Source: an uncultured Mucilaginibacter sp.
GTDB taxonomy: Bacteria; Bacteroidota; Bacteroidia; Sphingobacteriales; Sphingobacteriaceae
DNA: 60,056 bases
Direction of reading: 5' to 3'
Assembly: GCF_937859865.1 (NCBI RefSeq)
Contig: NZ_CALMAT010000003.1
Location: forward strand, 14,477-74,532
This document shows, piece by piece, positions 34,355 to 44,141 of this stretch. The notes below the pieces were generated by a model. That model ran no database searches, was not told the DNA's origin, and saw only the letters and a list, made by a program, of their open reading frames with translations. How positions within the stretch are numbered: position 1 is the stretch's first letter; each line of letters starts with the position of its first letter. The translations under genes and the position numbers were made by a program.

Positions 34355-34715
34355 CTACTCCTCGTCAGGTAAAATTCCTAACTGAAAGCACAAAGCTTCA
34401 ATAATTTCTTTTTGTTTTTCTTGATCGGTTATTTCACCATAAAATCCAGACAAACGCTTTTTATCTACGGCTCGAATCTGATGGCAAAGAACTATAGACT
34501 CATTAACTAAACCGTAATTACCACCAGCTAACGTTTGCTTCGTTAGGATAAATATTTCTGTTAGGTTTTCGGCTGGTTAAAGGAATGACGTTTACAATGT
34601 TTAGACCTTCATTTACCGAATTTTCACTAATAATCAAAACCGGCCTTGATTTTCCTTGCTCTGAGCCAACTACCGGATCGAGATTAGCTCTGTAAATAGA
34701 CCAACGCTTAAACAT
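34355..34715 (-). pseudogene. MazF/PemK-family toxin, frameshifted
   Basis: From ATG 34715 the frame gives 65 residues (WSIYRANLDPVVGSEQGKSRPVLIIS...VIPLTSRK...YPNEANVS) and stops at 34518. One base less near 34530 gives a continuous second half, ANVAGGNYGLVNESIVLCHQ then IRAVDKKRLSGFYG, ending at a TAG at 34355-34357; this is the normal MazF C terminus with the QIRaxDKxRL motif. Total length 361 bases is one more than 120 codons, so a single inserted base explains the break. Its antitoxin directly upstream is intact. Confidence 0.85.
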
Positions 34716-35102
34716 TTATATTTCGAAATCTATTGCTTCAAAATCATCACTTATTTCTTTAACATCATTTAAATATAAAGGATCAGATGCCGCTTGTTTC
34801 ATAAAATTAATTTTTTCAACCTTGGTCAATTTTTTCTCGTTTTTTTGATTTTGTTTTAACGCTGCTATGCACAATTCCGCAATCTCAATTAATTCAGGAT
34901 TTGGAATATATCCATTTTTAACACTTTCCTTCACGATAACTTTAATATCCTCAATTGGAATTTCACTGGAACTACTTGGACTAAACCCACCATTTGAAGT
35001 TGGATAACTATTTTTTAACGAAACAGCATTTTCATTCCAAGTTGCTTTTCCAAACTCTATTTTATGTCCATTGCCTAATTCTATTGTTCTTTCAACTTTC
35101 AT
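34716..35102 (-). CDS. Putative antitoxin of the MazF-like toxin
   Basis: 128 residues, starting MKVERTIELGNGHKIEFGKA, with a serine-rich stretch (SNGGFSPSSSSEIPIED, about 36-52) and an acidic C terminus (EISDDFEAIDFEI). No named domain recognised. The stop is immediately adjacent to the MazF start, so the two formed one operon; antitoxin role is inferred from that. Confidence 0.55.
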   Translation of the reverse strand: MKVERTIELGNGHKIEFGKATWNENAVSLKNSYPTSNGGFSPSSSSEIPIEDIKVIVKESVKNGYIPNPELIEIAELCIAALKQNQKNEKKLTKVEKINFMKQAASDPLYLNDVKEISDDFEAIDFEI

Positions 35103-35125
35103 ACAAACTATTTAAAAAACAATTA

Positions 35126-38100
35126 CTAATTTAATTGAGGTTGATTTTTAGTCAATTCTTTAACACTATCAATAAATTCATCAGCAGGATTTACCTTAAA
35201 ATTTCTTGAAGGCATTTCAATCGCAATTGCTTCTTCCTTATCTTTCACCTGAAAACGCAACATGCAATTTTTTACTGCATATTTTTGATTATTGGCTTCT
35301 ACCAAACCTTGCAAATCGTTTAGCAATTGGTCAGACAGTTCGTTTAAATTTAGGCTAATCGTGATTGATTTGGTTAACTTGTCGCGCAATTCTGAAAGCA
35401 AAACCATCTGCGAAATCCGCAAATCCCAATTGTCTTTTTGCCTGAATTTCTCTTCAATGGTTCCTCTAATTTGCAAAAAATAACCGTCGAACATCAGGTT
35501 TTTAAACTTGATGTAATCCTCGCCAAACAAAGCAAACTCGTACGAATCGTTGTAATCTTCTAACACAAAAGTGCCGAAAGGATTTCCAGTTTTAGTCATT
35601 TTATGCTGAACGTTGGACAACAATCCGCCAACGCAAAGATCAGCTTTTCGTTTTAACTCGTTAAAAGCAGCAATAACTTCATCGCCGCCTTCGCGGTTCT
35701 TCATTTGCTGGATCAGCTTTAAATCCTTTACCGTAGCGTTGCAAAACTTCTCCAACTCGAACTTGTAATTATCCAGCGGATGGCCGGTTAAATAAATGCC
35801 GATCAAATCTTTTTCGTATTTCAACTTCTCAATCAGCGGATATTCCTCGCCGTCGGGCATCGAAGGTTCGGGTATAAAAGAAGCATTGGAGCCACCAAAC
35901 AACGAAACCTGCGAACTGCTTTGCATGTTCTGGTAATCGTTGCCGTATTTGATCAGCCGTTCCAAACCCGTCAAAATGCCGTTTTCGGTCTTTAAAAAAA
36001 ATTGGGAACGTTTTAAACCGAAACTATCAAAAGCCCCGCTGTAAACTAAATTTTCGCAAGATTTTTTGTTGACAGAACGCGTGTTAGAACGACGGGCAAA
36101 ATCATAAATGGTTCGGTACGGGCCATTGGCATCACGTTCTTCAATGATACTTTCCACCGCTTTTTCGCCTACGCCTTTTATACCGGCCAACCCAAAACGG
36201 ATTTCGCCTTTCTGGTTTACAGTGAAAGTATTGAAAGATTCGTTCACATCCGGACCCAAAACCGGAATACCCATTTGCCGGCATTCGTCCATAAAAAAGG
36301 TGATCTTTTCAATGTTGTTTTGGTTATTTAAAACCGCGGCCATGTATTCGGCTGGATAATGCGCCTTTAAATAAGCCGTTTGATAAGCCACAAAAGCGTA
36401 GCAGGTAGAATGCGATTTATTGAAAGCATACTGTGCAAATGCCTTCCAGTCGTTCCAGATTTTGGTGAGCTTATCTTTAGGATGACCTTTTGCCGTTGCA
36501 CCTTCGGTAAATTGCGCTTCCATTTTGTTCAGGATCTCGATCTGCTTTTTGCCCATCGCTTTACGCAAAACGTCGGCATCGCCTTTGCTAAAACCGGCCA
36601 ACTTTTGCGATAAAAGCATCACCTGTTCTTGGTAAACCGTGATGCCGTAAGTTTCAGCCAAATACTCTTCCATATCGGGCAAATCGTAACTGATTGGCTC
36701 CAAACCGTGCTTCCGTTTAATAAAATTCGGAATATATTCCATCGGTCCCGGACGGTAAAGCGCGTTCATGGCAATCAAATCCTCAAACTTATCGGGCTTC
36801 AGTTCTCGCATGTACATTTGCATCCCGTCGCTTTCAAACTGAAAAGTGCCGTTGGTTTTTCCTTCCTGATACAACTCGTAGGTTTTGGCATCATCCAAAG
36901 GAATCTCATCAATCGAAATATCAATGTGGTGGTTCAGTTTGATCATCCGCAGCGCATCTTTCAGGATCGTTAGTGTTTTTAGCCCTAAAAAATCCATTTT
37001 GATAACGCCTGCATCTTCCACCACTTTTCCGTCAAACTGTGTAACCAGCAAGGTTGATTCTTTGGAAGTGGCAACCGGCAAAATATTGGTCAGGTCTTCC
37101 GGCGCGATGATAATCCCTGCCGCATGAACGCCCGTGTTCCTGACCGAACCTTCCAGCTTCTCTGCTTCTTTTAGCACCTTAGATTTGAGGTCGTTCCCTC
37201 GAAGTATTTCCTGCAATTCTGGAACCTGTTCGATTGCTTTTTTAAGCGTGATGCCAAGTGTTTCGGGCACTAACTTTTTAATCGTATTTACTTCGGATAA
37301 CGGCATGTTTAAAGCGCGCCCAACATCCTGAATGCTGGTTCGTGCCGCCATCGAGCCATAAGTGATAATTTGCGCAACCTGATTTTGTCCGTATTTATCA
37401 ACCACATAATCAATCACTTTTTGGCGGCCTTCATCGTCAAAATCCGTATCAATATCGGGCATGGATTTACGGTCCGGGTTGAGGAAACGCTCGAACAACA
37501 GATTGTATTTAATCGGATCAATATTGGTAATACCGATGCAATAAGCCACCGCAGAACCGGCCGCCGAACCACGGCCCGGACCAACAAAAACGCCCAAATT
37601 CCGGCCAGCTTTGATAAAATCGGCCACGATTAAAAAGTATCCGGCAAAACCCATCGTTTTGATCGTGAACAACTCGAAATCCAACCGTTCCTGTACTTCT
37701 GTGCCGATTTCGTGGTAACGTTCTTTCGCGCCTTTAAAAGTTAAATCTTTCAGGTATTCCCACTGGTTTAACACATCCGCTTCTGCGCCATGATGGATTT
37801 TAAATTCCGGCGGAACCGGGAAATTCGGCAACAAAATATCACGCTTTAGTTTCAGCGTTTCTACTTTATCTACAATTTCGTTGGTGTTATCCAACGATTC
37901 GGGAACATCATGAAAAAGTTGTCCCATCTCCGCTTGGGATTTGAAATAAAACTGATCGTTGGGGAAACCAAAACGATAGCCTTTTCCGCCTTCTTCATCC
38001 GTGGCAATCGGCGTGCTTTGCATATCGCCGGTATTTACGCACAATAAAATATCATGTGCATTGGCATCCTGCTGATCCACATAATGCGAATCGTTGGAGC

Positions 38101-38710
38101 ATATTACTTTTACCGCATGTTTTTTAGCGAAGGAAGTAAGTACGTTGTTGATCTTGATCTGTTCCGGAATGTCATGTCGCTGCAGTTCGATGTAATAATC
38201 CTCGCCAAATAAATCCAGCCACCATTTAAATTCGGCTTCTGCTTCGGCCTCGCTGTTTTTCAAAATCGCTTGCGGAACAGATGCACCGATACAACAAGTG
38301 GTGGCGATTAAACCTTTGTGGTATTTTAGGATCAATTCTTTATCAATGCGCGGCCACTTGCTGTACAAGCCTTCCATGTAGCCAAGGGAACACAATTTGA
38401 TAAGGTTTTTGTAACCTTCGGCATTTTTGGCAAGTAATAACTGGTGGCAGCGTACGTCTTTTTTGTCTTTTGTAAATTGTTTTTTATGGCGGTCATCCAC
38501 AACATAGAACTCGCAGCCCACAATAGGTTTAACATTGTGTTTGGCAGCTTCGGCAACAAATTTGAAAACGCCGAACATATTTCCATGATCGGTTATCGCC
38601 ATGGCTTTCATGCCATCGGCAGCAGCTTTTTTAAAAAGTTTGGTAACATCCGCGGCGCCATCCAGCAAAGAAAACTGGGTGTGAACGTGTAAATGAGAAA
38701 AATCAGGCAT
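35126..38710 (-). CDS. dnaE: DNA polymerase III subunit alpha
   Basis: Replicative polymerase, 1194 residues from the ATG at 38708-38710 (MPDFSHLHVHTQFSLLDGA). A longer reading 23 codons upstream crosses the promoter and is rejected. Order: PHP domain, palm with PDIDTDFDD (two catalytic aspartates), fingers, helix-hairpin-helix (FGLAGIKGVGEKA) and OB fold near the C terminus. Dispersed words at 35875-35886 and 37163-37173 lie inside the gene, and a GTA variant covers its start. Confidence 0.96.
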   Translation of the reverse strand: MPDFSHLHVHTQFSLLDGAADVTKLFKKAAADGMKAMAITDHGNMFGVFKFVAEAAKHNVKPIVGCEFYVVDDRHKKQFTKDKKDVRCHQLLLAKNAEGYKNLIKLCSLGYMEGLYSKWPRIDKELILKYHKGLIATTCCIGASVPQAILKNSEAEAEAEFKWWLDLFGEDYYIELQRHDIPEQIKINNVLTSFAKKHAVKVICSNDSHYVDQQDANAHDILLCVNTGDMQSTPIATDEEGGKGYRFGFPNDQFYFKSQAEMGQLFHDVPESLDNTNEIVDKVETLKLKRDILLPNFPVPPEFKIHHGAEADVLNQWEYLKDLTFKGAKERYHEIGTEVQERLDFELFTIKTMGFAGYFLIVADFIKAGRNLGVFVGPGRGSAAGSAVAYCIGITNIDPIKYNLLFERFLNPDRKSMPDIDTDFDDEGRQKVIDYVVDKYGQNQVAQIITYGSMAARTSIQDVGRALNMPLSEVNTIKKLVPETLGITLKKAIEQVPELQEILRGNDLKSKVLKEAEKLEGSVRNTGVHAAGIIIAPEDLTNILPVATSKESTLLVTQFDGKVVEDAGVIKMDFLGLKTLTILKDALRMIKLNHHIDISIDEIPLDDAKTYELYQEGKTNGTFQFESDGMQMYMRELKPDKFEDLIAMNALYRPGPMEYIPNFIKRKHGLEPISYDLPDMEEYLAETYGITVYQEQVMLLSQKLAGFSKGDADVLRKAMGKKQIEILNKMEAQFTEGATAKGHPKDKLTKIWNDWKAFAQYAFNKSHSTCYAFVAYQTAYLKAHYPAEYMAAVLNNQNNIEKITFFMDECRQMGIPVLGPDVNESFNTFTVNQKGEIRFGLAGIKGVGEKAVESIIEERDANGPYRTIYDFARRSNTRSVNKKSCENLVYSGAFDSFGLKRSQFFLKTENGILTGLERLIKYGNDYQNMQSSSQVSLFGGSNASFIPEPSMPDGEEYPLIEKLKYEKDLIGIYLTGHPLDNYKFELEKFCNATVKDLKLIQQMKNREGGDEVIAAFNELKRKADLCVGGLLSNVQHKMTKTGNPFGTFVLEDYNDSYEFALFGEDYIKFKNLMFDGYFLQIRGTIEEKFRQKDNWDLRISQMVLLSELRDKLTKSITISLNLNELSDQLLNDLQGLVEANNQKYAVKNCMLRFQVKDKEEAIAIEMPSRNFKVNPADEFIDSVKELTKNQPQLN

Positions 38711-38721
38711 AAAAGAAGTAT
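38710..38721 (-). repeat. Dispersed word, GTA variant, in the dnaE leader
   Basis: TAAAAGAAGTAT; on the coding strand the leader reads ATACTTCTTTTATG, with the start codon ATG completing the match region. Confidence 0.75.
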
Positions 38722-38727
38722 CTAATG

Positions 38728-38735
38728 CAAATTTA
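38728..38735 (-). promoter_or_regulatory. -7 promoter element TAAATTTG for dnaE
   Basis: Minus strand, fits TAnnTTTG; the predicted transcript starts a few bases later, so the leader is only about 10 bases and consists of the dispersed word. Confidence 0.55.
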
Positions 38736-39055
38736 CAAAAACTATATTTGCGATAATAAAATGTGGAAAAGCGACCCAAAAAATGACAATTATGTTCAGG
38801 GCCCGTTTAGGTTTATACCAGAAGAAATGTTAATGCTTCTTTTACCCTATAAAAATTGGTGCAGGCACCAGCCTAAACAAACCAGAAACTGGACGCTCAC
38901 CAATTTTTAGCCGATAAAAGAAGCATGGAAACTTCAACAAGTAAATTATAAACAGGCAATTGTTTTTTTAGAAAAATAATTTTGGGTACTTTGGTAAGGT
39001 TTCTCACGGGTACGTTTACGCTTGATAGGACAATGTTTAATCAACAATAAAAATT
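38736..39055. other. Intergenic region between divergent dnaE and tamB
   Basis: About 320 bases. It holds an inverted pair of the dispersed word (38833-38926) and presumably the tamB promoter near 38980-39010, where TTTTGGGTACTTTGG is a weak match. A 61-codon frame at 38725-38910 is judged not to be a gene. Confidence 0.6.
38833..38926. repeat. Inverted pair of the dispersed word with inner complementary A/T tracts
   Basis: ATGCTTCTTTTA at 38833-38844 and TAAAAGAAGCAT at 38915-38926. The inner flanks ATAAAAATTGGTG and CACCAATTTTT also pair, giving arms of about 29 bases with small mismatches and a loop of about 36 bases. Confidence 0.85.
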
Positions 39056-42000
39056 TTGGAAAAATACGGACGCATATTTCTTAAGGTTGTACTCTGGCTG
39101 ATAGTAAGTGTGATTGCGCTTATATTATTGGTGGTGGTTTTGATACAAGTTCCTGCCGTTCAAAACTTTGCAAAAGATAAAGCCGTTAGCTTTTTGGAAG
39201 GGAAAATCCACACACCGGTACGCATCGGCCACATTTCTTTGGGTTTGCCCAAGTTGCTGGTTTTAGAAGATGTTTATTTTGAAGACCAGAAAAAAGACAC
39301 GCTGCTGGCCGGCGAAAAGCTAAAGGTTGACATCAGTTTGTTAAAAATTTTGAACAACCAGATCGAGATAAACGAAGTTAATTTACAAGGCATCACGTCG
39401 CACATCAACCGAACGATGCCGGACAGTGCTTTTAACTTTACTTATATCATCAAAGCTTTTGCAAGCGACCAGAAGAAGCCAAAATCAACCGATACGGCTT
39501 CGATGAAGTTTTCGATCAGCAAAATCAACCTCGACCGTATCCATATTAAATACAACGATGCCGTTTCGGGCAATGATGTTGCTTTTAATTTAGGCCATTT
39601 TGATACCAACATCAAAGATTTTGATTTGGATAAGATGAAATTTACCGTTCCGAAAATTACGCTTTCGGATGTAAATGCACGCGTCATCCAACACCAAATT
39701 GCGGCGGCGGCCACTGCGGCTGCAACGGATACGGCTGCTTCCAAACCATTAAATTACGATTTGAAGTTGGGCGAAATTGATTTAAACCGGATTAAGGTTG
39801 ATTATCAAAACGAATCCAACGCTTTAAAAACCAAAGTTGATTTGGGCAAACTTTTGGTTGATTTGGACAGCATTGATATGAAAAACCAGCGCGTGGTGAT
39901 CCGAAATATCGAATTGAACCAAACCAAAGCCGCCATGGCAACCGGCCGGCCTGCAACAGCGGCCACCATAAAAACCACGGTAAAAGAAGCATCGAAAAAA
40001 GCAGTTGACAAAGACACGACCACAAAAACCGCTGCCGAAGAAAAAGGCTGGACGGTTAAATTAGGGAAAGTAGCTTTTGCCAATAACGATATCCAGTTTG
40101 ACAACAACGCCTCAAAACCGATTGCCCGCGGTATTGATTACATGCACCTGAATTTAAAAGGCTTGAACGTTGATGCAGATGATATTTTGTACAGTCCGAC
40201 TACGATTTCCGGCAAGATCAACCAATTTGCTTTTAGCGAGAAAAGCGGCGTGCAGGTTAGAAATTTTCACACCACATTTTTATACGGACAAAAACAGTCT
40301 TTCCTGAAAAACCTGTATCTGGAAACTCCCGGAACGGTTATCCGTGATTTTATTGATGTGAAATATCCTTCTATTTCCAGCCTCAGCAACAATTTGGGCG
40401 AGCTGCAGTTGAGCGCTAATTTTGCAAACAGCAAACTGGCTTTTAAAGATGTACTGGCTTTTGTGCCAACTTTGGCCACTACGCCGCCATTTAAAGGAAA
40501 TGCAAATGCGAGTTTAAACGTAAACGGAAAGGTCAGCGGCAAGGTAAACGATTTGACGATTCAAAACCTAAGCGTTTCGGGATTAGGGCAAACTAAAATT
40601 GCAGCTTCGGCACATTTAAAAGGTTTGCCGGATGTGGACAAAGCTTTTTTTGACCTCGACATCAAAGATTTTACTACAACTGGCCGCGATATTGCCAAGC
40701 TGGCACCGGCAGGTTCTATCCCAACCAGCGTACGACTTCCTGAGTCTTTAGGCCTAAAAGGCACCTTTAAAGGAAGCATCAAAAACTTTACGACCAACAT
40801 GGCTTTGCGTTCCAGTTATGGCAATATCCATGCAATTGCCGGGATGAAAAGCGGCAGCAAAAAAGGCAGCGAAGTTTATAACGCCGATGTGAAAATGGAC
40901 AATTTTAATGTTGGGCGGTTGATCAAACAGGAAAAGACTGTTGGACGCTTAACCTTGAATGCCAAAGTAAAAGGTTCTGGCACGAGTGTAAAAAATGCCA
41001 ATGCAACTTTATCAGCAAATTTAATCCGTGCTGATGTGAAAGGTTATGTTTACCGGAATTTGATTTTAACAGGCAATGCACACAATGGCTTAATCAATAC
41101 TGTAGCCAGGATGAAAGACCCGAACATCAACTTTGCGCTGAATGCCAAAGTGAACATGGCCAACAAATATCCTGCGGTAAATGCCACTTTGAATTTAGAC
41201 AGCATCAATTTGCAGCGACTGCATTTCTCAAGCACACCGCTTCGTTTACATGGTAAAATTGTGGCTGATGTCCCTACCGCTGACCCGGATTATCTGAATG
41301 GAAATATCCAATTGACCAACTTGCTGATCGTACAGGGAACGCAGCGCATTCAATTAGATTCGGTTGGTATTATTTCGACTGCCAATGCCGATAGTTCTTC
41401 GTTAAGGATCAAATCTCAGATACTAACTGCCCGAATGAGCGGCAAGTATAAGCTGACCGAAGTTGGAACGGCTTTGCAGGCAACTATCAACAAATACTAT
41501 AATACTGGTGCTTCTTTTACCAAGGTAAAATTTGCGCCAGAAAACTTTACATTCCAAGCTGTTATCACCAAAACACCTTTGTTAACGCAGTTTGTACCTG
41601 ATCTGAAACAATTAGACCCAGTTAAATTAACAGGGCGTTTTAACAGTGATGCCGGGGATTTGGTAATAAATGGTGCAGTGCCAAATACGGTTTATGGCAC
41701 TAACCAGATCAGCAATTTAAAGCTGGCGATCAACACAGGCAATAATGCTTTGAACTATAGTTTTGGTGTAGATAAAATTGCAACTTCGTCTATCCAATTG
41801 TTAAATACCAGCATCAGCGGCAACGCACAAAACAACCTGCTTTCTGTAAATGTCAGCATAAAAGATAAGGGCTTAAAAGAGCAATACCGCATTGCAGGCG
41901 TGTTGAAAGCTTTGACAAACCAGTACGAATTTAGCCTGTTGCAAAACGGATTGGTGTTGGATTATGACCCTTGGACGGTGAACGCCGGTAATGCACTACA

Positions 42001-44137
42001 ATTTGGCGGAAAAGGTATTTTGGCCCGAAACTTTAACATCACCAGCAATAACCAAACTTTAAGCGTAAATACAACAAACCAGAAACTAAACGGCCCGCTT
42101 GCCATTACTTTCCAAAACTTTAAAATAGAAACCTTAACCCAAATTGCAGAAAAAGATTCATTGAAAGTTGGCGGAAGAATAAACGGAAATGCACTGGTGA
42201 GCAATTTTGCAGCAAGCCCGGTTTTCACTTCTGATCTGAACATCCGCGATTTCAATTTTAAAGCAGATACCCTGGGCGACATTGCCATCAAAGTAAACAA
42301 CCAGCAAGCCAATACTTATGCTGCAAATGTGTCCATTACCGGGAAAGGCAATGAAGTAAGGCTCGCCGGTTTGTACCATACCAACCAGCCGGACAACAAC
42401 ATTGACTTGAACCTCGATATTGTAAAGCTAAACATGAAGAGTATTGAAGGCTATACATTAGGGTATTTGCGCAATACAACGGGGGCTATCAATGGCCAGG
42501 TTAAAATTGCTGGTTCGTCTTCCGCCCCAAATGTCAACGGCGATATCAACTTTAATAAAGTTGGTTTTAATGTAGCCATGCTCAACTCGTATTTTAGCTT
42601 GGATAATGAAAAGATCAATTTCAACCGGGACGGTATAACTTTTAATGATTTTACCCTGGTTGATTCTACCGGAAATAAAGCAACTATCAACGGCTCTGTT
42701 TACACCAAAACTTTTACCGATTTTAAATTTGGCCTCGATATCAACACGGATAATTTCAGGCTGATCAATTCTACTCGCGAAGACAATCAATTGTATTACG
42801 GCAGACTTTTCTTAAACAGCCGCATCAAAATACGCGGCGATATGAGCAAACCGGTAGTTGATGCCAATTTAACGGTGAACGACCAGACGAACCTGACTGT
42901 TGTATTGCCGCAAAGCGACCCGGGAGTGGAAGACCGGAAAGGCGTGGTAGAGTTTGTAAACAAAAATGCACCAAAATTAGATTCAATTTTGCTGGCCAAA
43001 CAACGCGACTCTGTCAGCAAGTCCGATATTACTGGAATGGATGTTTCTGCCAATGTTACGATTAATAAAAATGCCAACTTCAACATCGTTATTGATGAAA
43101 GCAACGGTGATATTGTGCACATAAAAGGGGCAGCACAACTGAATGCAGGTATTGACCCAAGTGGTAAAATTAATTTAACCGGTACTTATATTGTTAATAC
43201 AGGTTCGTACAACTTATCGTATGCAACAGTACAACGAAACTTCACTTTTAAACAAGGCAGCACCATTACCTGGACGGGCGACCCGACCAGTGCCAACATT
43301 GATTTAACTGCGGTAAACGTGGCCAATGTACCACCGATTGATTTGGTGGAGGACCAGTTGAGTTCTGAAACCGAAAAAACAATGTACAAACAAAAATTGC
43401 CATTCAATGTAAACCTGAATTTGAAAGACGAGTTGATGAAACCAACCATCAGCTTTGATATTGTACTGCCCGACAGCAGCTACAGCGTGTCTTCTGATGT
43501 TATCAATACGGTGGATGCGCGTTTGGCACAAATCAGACAAGACCCGAACGAGTTGAACAAGCAGGTTTTGGGCGTGCTTGTTTTAGGACACTTTATTGGT
43601 GATAACCCATTGCAAAGTTCGGGCGGAAGCAGTGGTGTGGAAGGTATTGTGCGGAACAGTGTCAGCGGTTTGTTGTCAGATCAGTTGAACAAGCTGGTTG
43701 GAAACTCAATAGCCGGTGTTGATTTAAACTTTGGCCTGACTTCCGGAGAAGATTACTCAACCGGAACTGCACAGAACCGTACCGATTTAAACGTTGCTTT
43801 ATCCAAACGCTTTTTGAATGACCGCCTGTCTGTTTCTGTTGGCAATAATTTTAATTTGGAAGGGCAAAACCAGCCCGGACAAAAAGCCAGTACCATCGCT
43901 GGTAACGTAAATGTAGGCTACAAACTAACCAAAGACGGCCGCTTCTCTTTAAGAGCTTACCGCCGAGACGAATACATTGTAATACAAGGCCAAGTGGTAG
44001 AAACAGGCGTTGGTTTTTCCTTTACCGTTGATTACAACCAGTTTAAAAACATCTTTAAAACTTCAGAACAGCTTAAAGAAATGCGCCGCCAGCAAAAACA
44101 GGACAAGAAGGACAAGAAAGCACAAACTTCAAAATAA
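39056..44137 (+). CDS. tamB: Translocation and assembly module protein TamB
   Basis: 1693 residues, inner-membrane-anchored (hydrophobic helix at about 8-32), spanning the periplasm as a long beta-taco made of many short strands; the C-terminal DUF490/TamB domain (about 1300-1640) contains NLTGTYIVNTGSYNLSY and VGNSIAGVDLNFGL. It partners with a TamA-type barrel; the next gene, 4 bases away, encodes one. The start is TTG at 39056, with no better start nearby. Dispersed words lie at 39981-39992 (VKEAS) and 41509-41519 (GASFTK). Confidence 0.9.
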   Translation: MEKYGRIFLKVVLWLIVSVIALILLVVVLIQVPAVQNFAKDKAVSFLEGKIHTPVRIGHISLGLPKLLVLEDVYFEDQKKDTLLAGEKLKVDISLLKILNNQIEINEVNLQGITSHINRTMPDSAFNFTYIIKAFASDQKKPKSTDTASMKFSISKINLDRIHIKYNDAVSGNDVAFNLGHFDTNIKDFDLDKMKFTVPKITLSDVNARVIQHQIAAAATAAATDTAASKPLNYDLKLGEIDLNRIKVDYQNESNALKTKVDLGKLLVDLDSIDMKNQRVVIRNIELNQTKAAMATGRPATAATIKTTVKEASKKAVDKDTTTKTAAEEKGWTVKLGKVAFANNDIQFDNNASKPIARGIDYMHLNLKGLNVDADDILYSPTTISGKINQFAFSEKSGVQVRNFHTTFLYGQKQSFLKNLYLETPGTVIRDFIDVKYPSISSLSNNLGELQLSANFANSKLAFKDVLAFVPTLATTPPFKGNANASLNVNGKVSGKVNDLTIQNLSVSGLGQTKIAASAHLKGLPDVDKAFFDLDIKDFTTTGRDIAKLAPAGSIPTSVRLPESLGLKGTFKGSIKNFTTNMALRSSYGNIHAIAGMKSGSKKGSEVYNADVKMDNFNVGRLIKQEKTVGRLTLNAKVKGSGTSVKNANATLSANLIRADVKGYVYRNLILTGNAHNGLINTVARMKDPNINFALNAKVNMANKYPAVNATLNLDSINLQRLHFSSTPLRLHGKIVADVPTADPDYLNGNIQLTNLLIVQGTQRIQLDSVGIISTANADSSSLRIKSQILTARMSGKYKLTEVGTALQATINKYYNTGASFTKVKFAPENFTFQAVITKTPLLTQFVPDLKQLDPVKLTGRFNSDAGDLVINGAVPNTVYGTNQISNLKLAINTGNNALNYSFGVDKIATSSIQLLNTSISGNAQNNLLSVNVSIKDKGLKEQYRIAGVLKALTNQYEFSLLQNGLVLDYDPWTVNAGNALQFGGKGILARNFNITSNNQTLSVNTTNQKLNGPLAITFQNFKIETLTQIAEKDSLKVGGRINGNALVSNFAASPVFTSDLNIRDFNFKADTLGDIAIKVNNQQANTYAANVSITGKGNEVRLAGLYHTNQPDNNIDLNLDIVKLNMKSIEGYTLGYLRNTTGAINGQVKIAGSSSAPNVNGDINFNKVGFNVAMLNSYFSLDNEKINFNRDGITFNDFTLVDSTGNKATINGSVYTKTFTDFKFGLDINTDNFRLINSTREDNQLYYGRLFLNSRIKIRGDMSKPVVDANLTVNDQTNLTVVLPQSDPGVEDRKGVVEFVNKNAPKLDSILLAKQRDSVSKSDITGMDVSANVTINKNANFNIVIDESNGDIVHIKGAAQLNAGIDPSGKINLTGTYIVNTGSYNLSYATVQRNFTFKQGSTITWTGDPTSANIDLTAVNVANVPPIDLVEDQLSSETEKTMYKQKLPFNVNLNLKDELMKPTISFDIVLPDSSYSVSSDVINTVDARLAQIRQDPNELNKQVLGVLVLGHFIGDNPLQSSGGSSGVEGIVRNSVSGLLSDQLNKLVGNSIAGVDLNFGLTSGEDYSTGTAQNRTDLNVALSKRFLNDRLSVSVGNNFNLEGQNQPGQKASTIAGNVNVGYKLTKDGRFSLRAYRRDEYIVIQGQVVETGVGFSFTVDYNQFKNIFKTSEQLKEMRRQQKQDKKDKKAQTSK

Positions 44138-44141
44138 ACCT

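Noticed and set aside
38711-38779. Longer start for dnaE
   Set aside because: The 23 extra codons cover the -7 element; DnaE proteins begin at the PHP domain close to MPDFSHLHVHTQ.
38725-38910. 61-codon plus-strand frame between dnaE and tamB
   Set aside because: It runs through the dnaE promoter and one arm of the inverted pair; composition looks non-coding and no family is recognisable.
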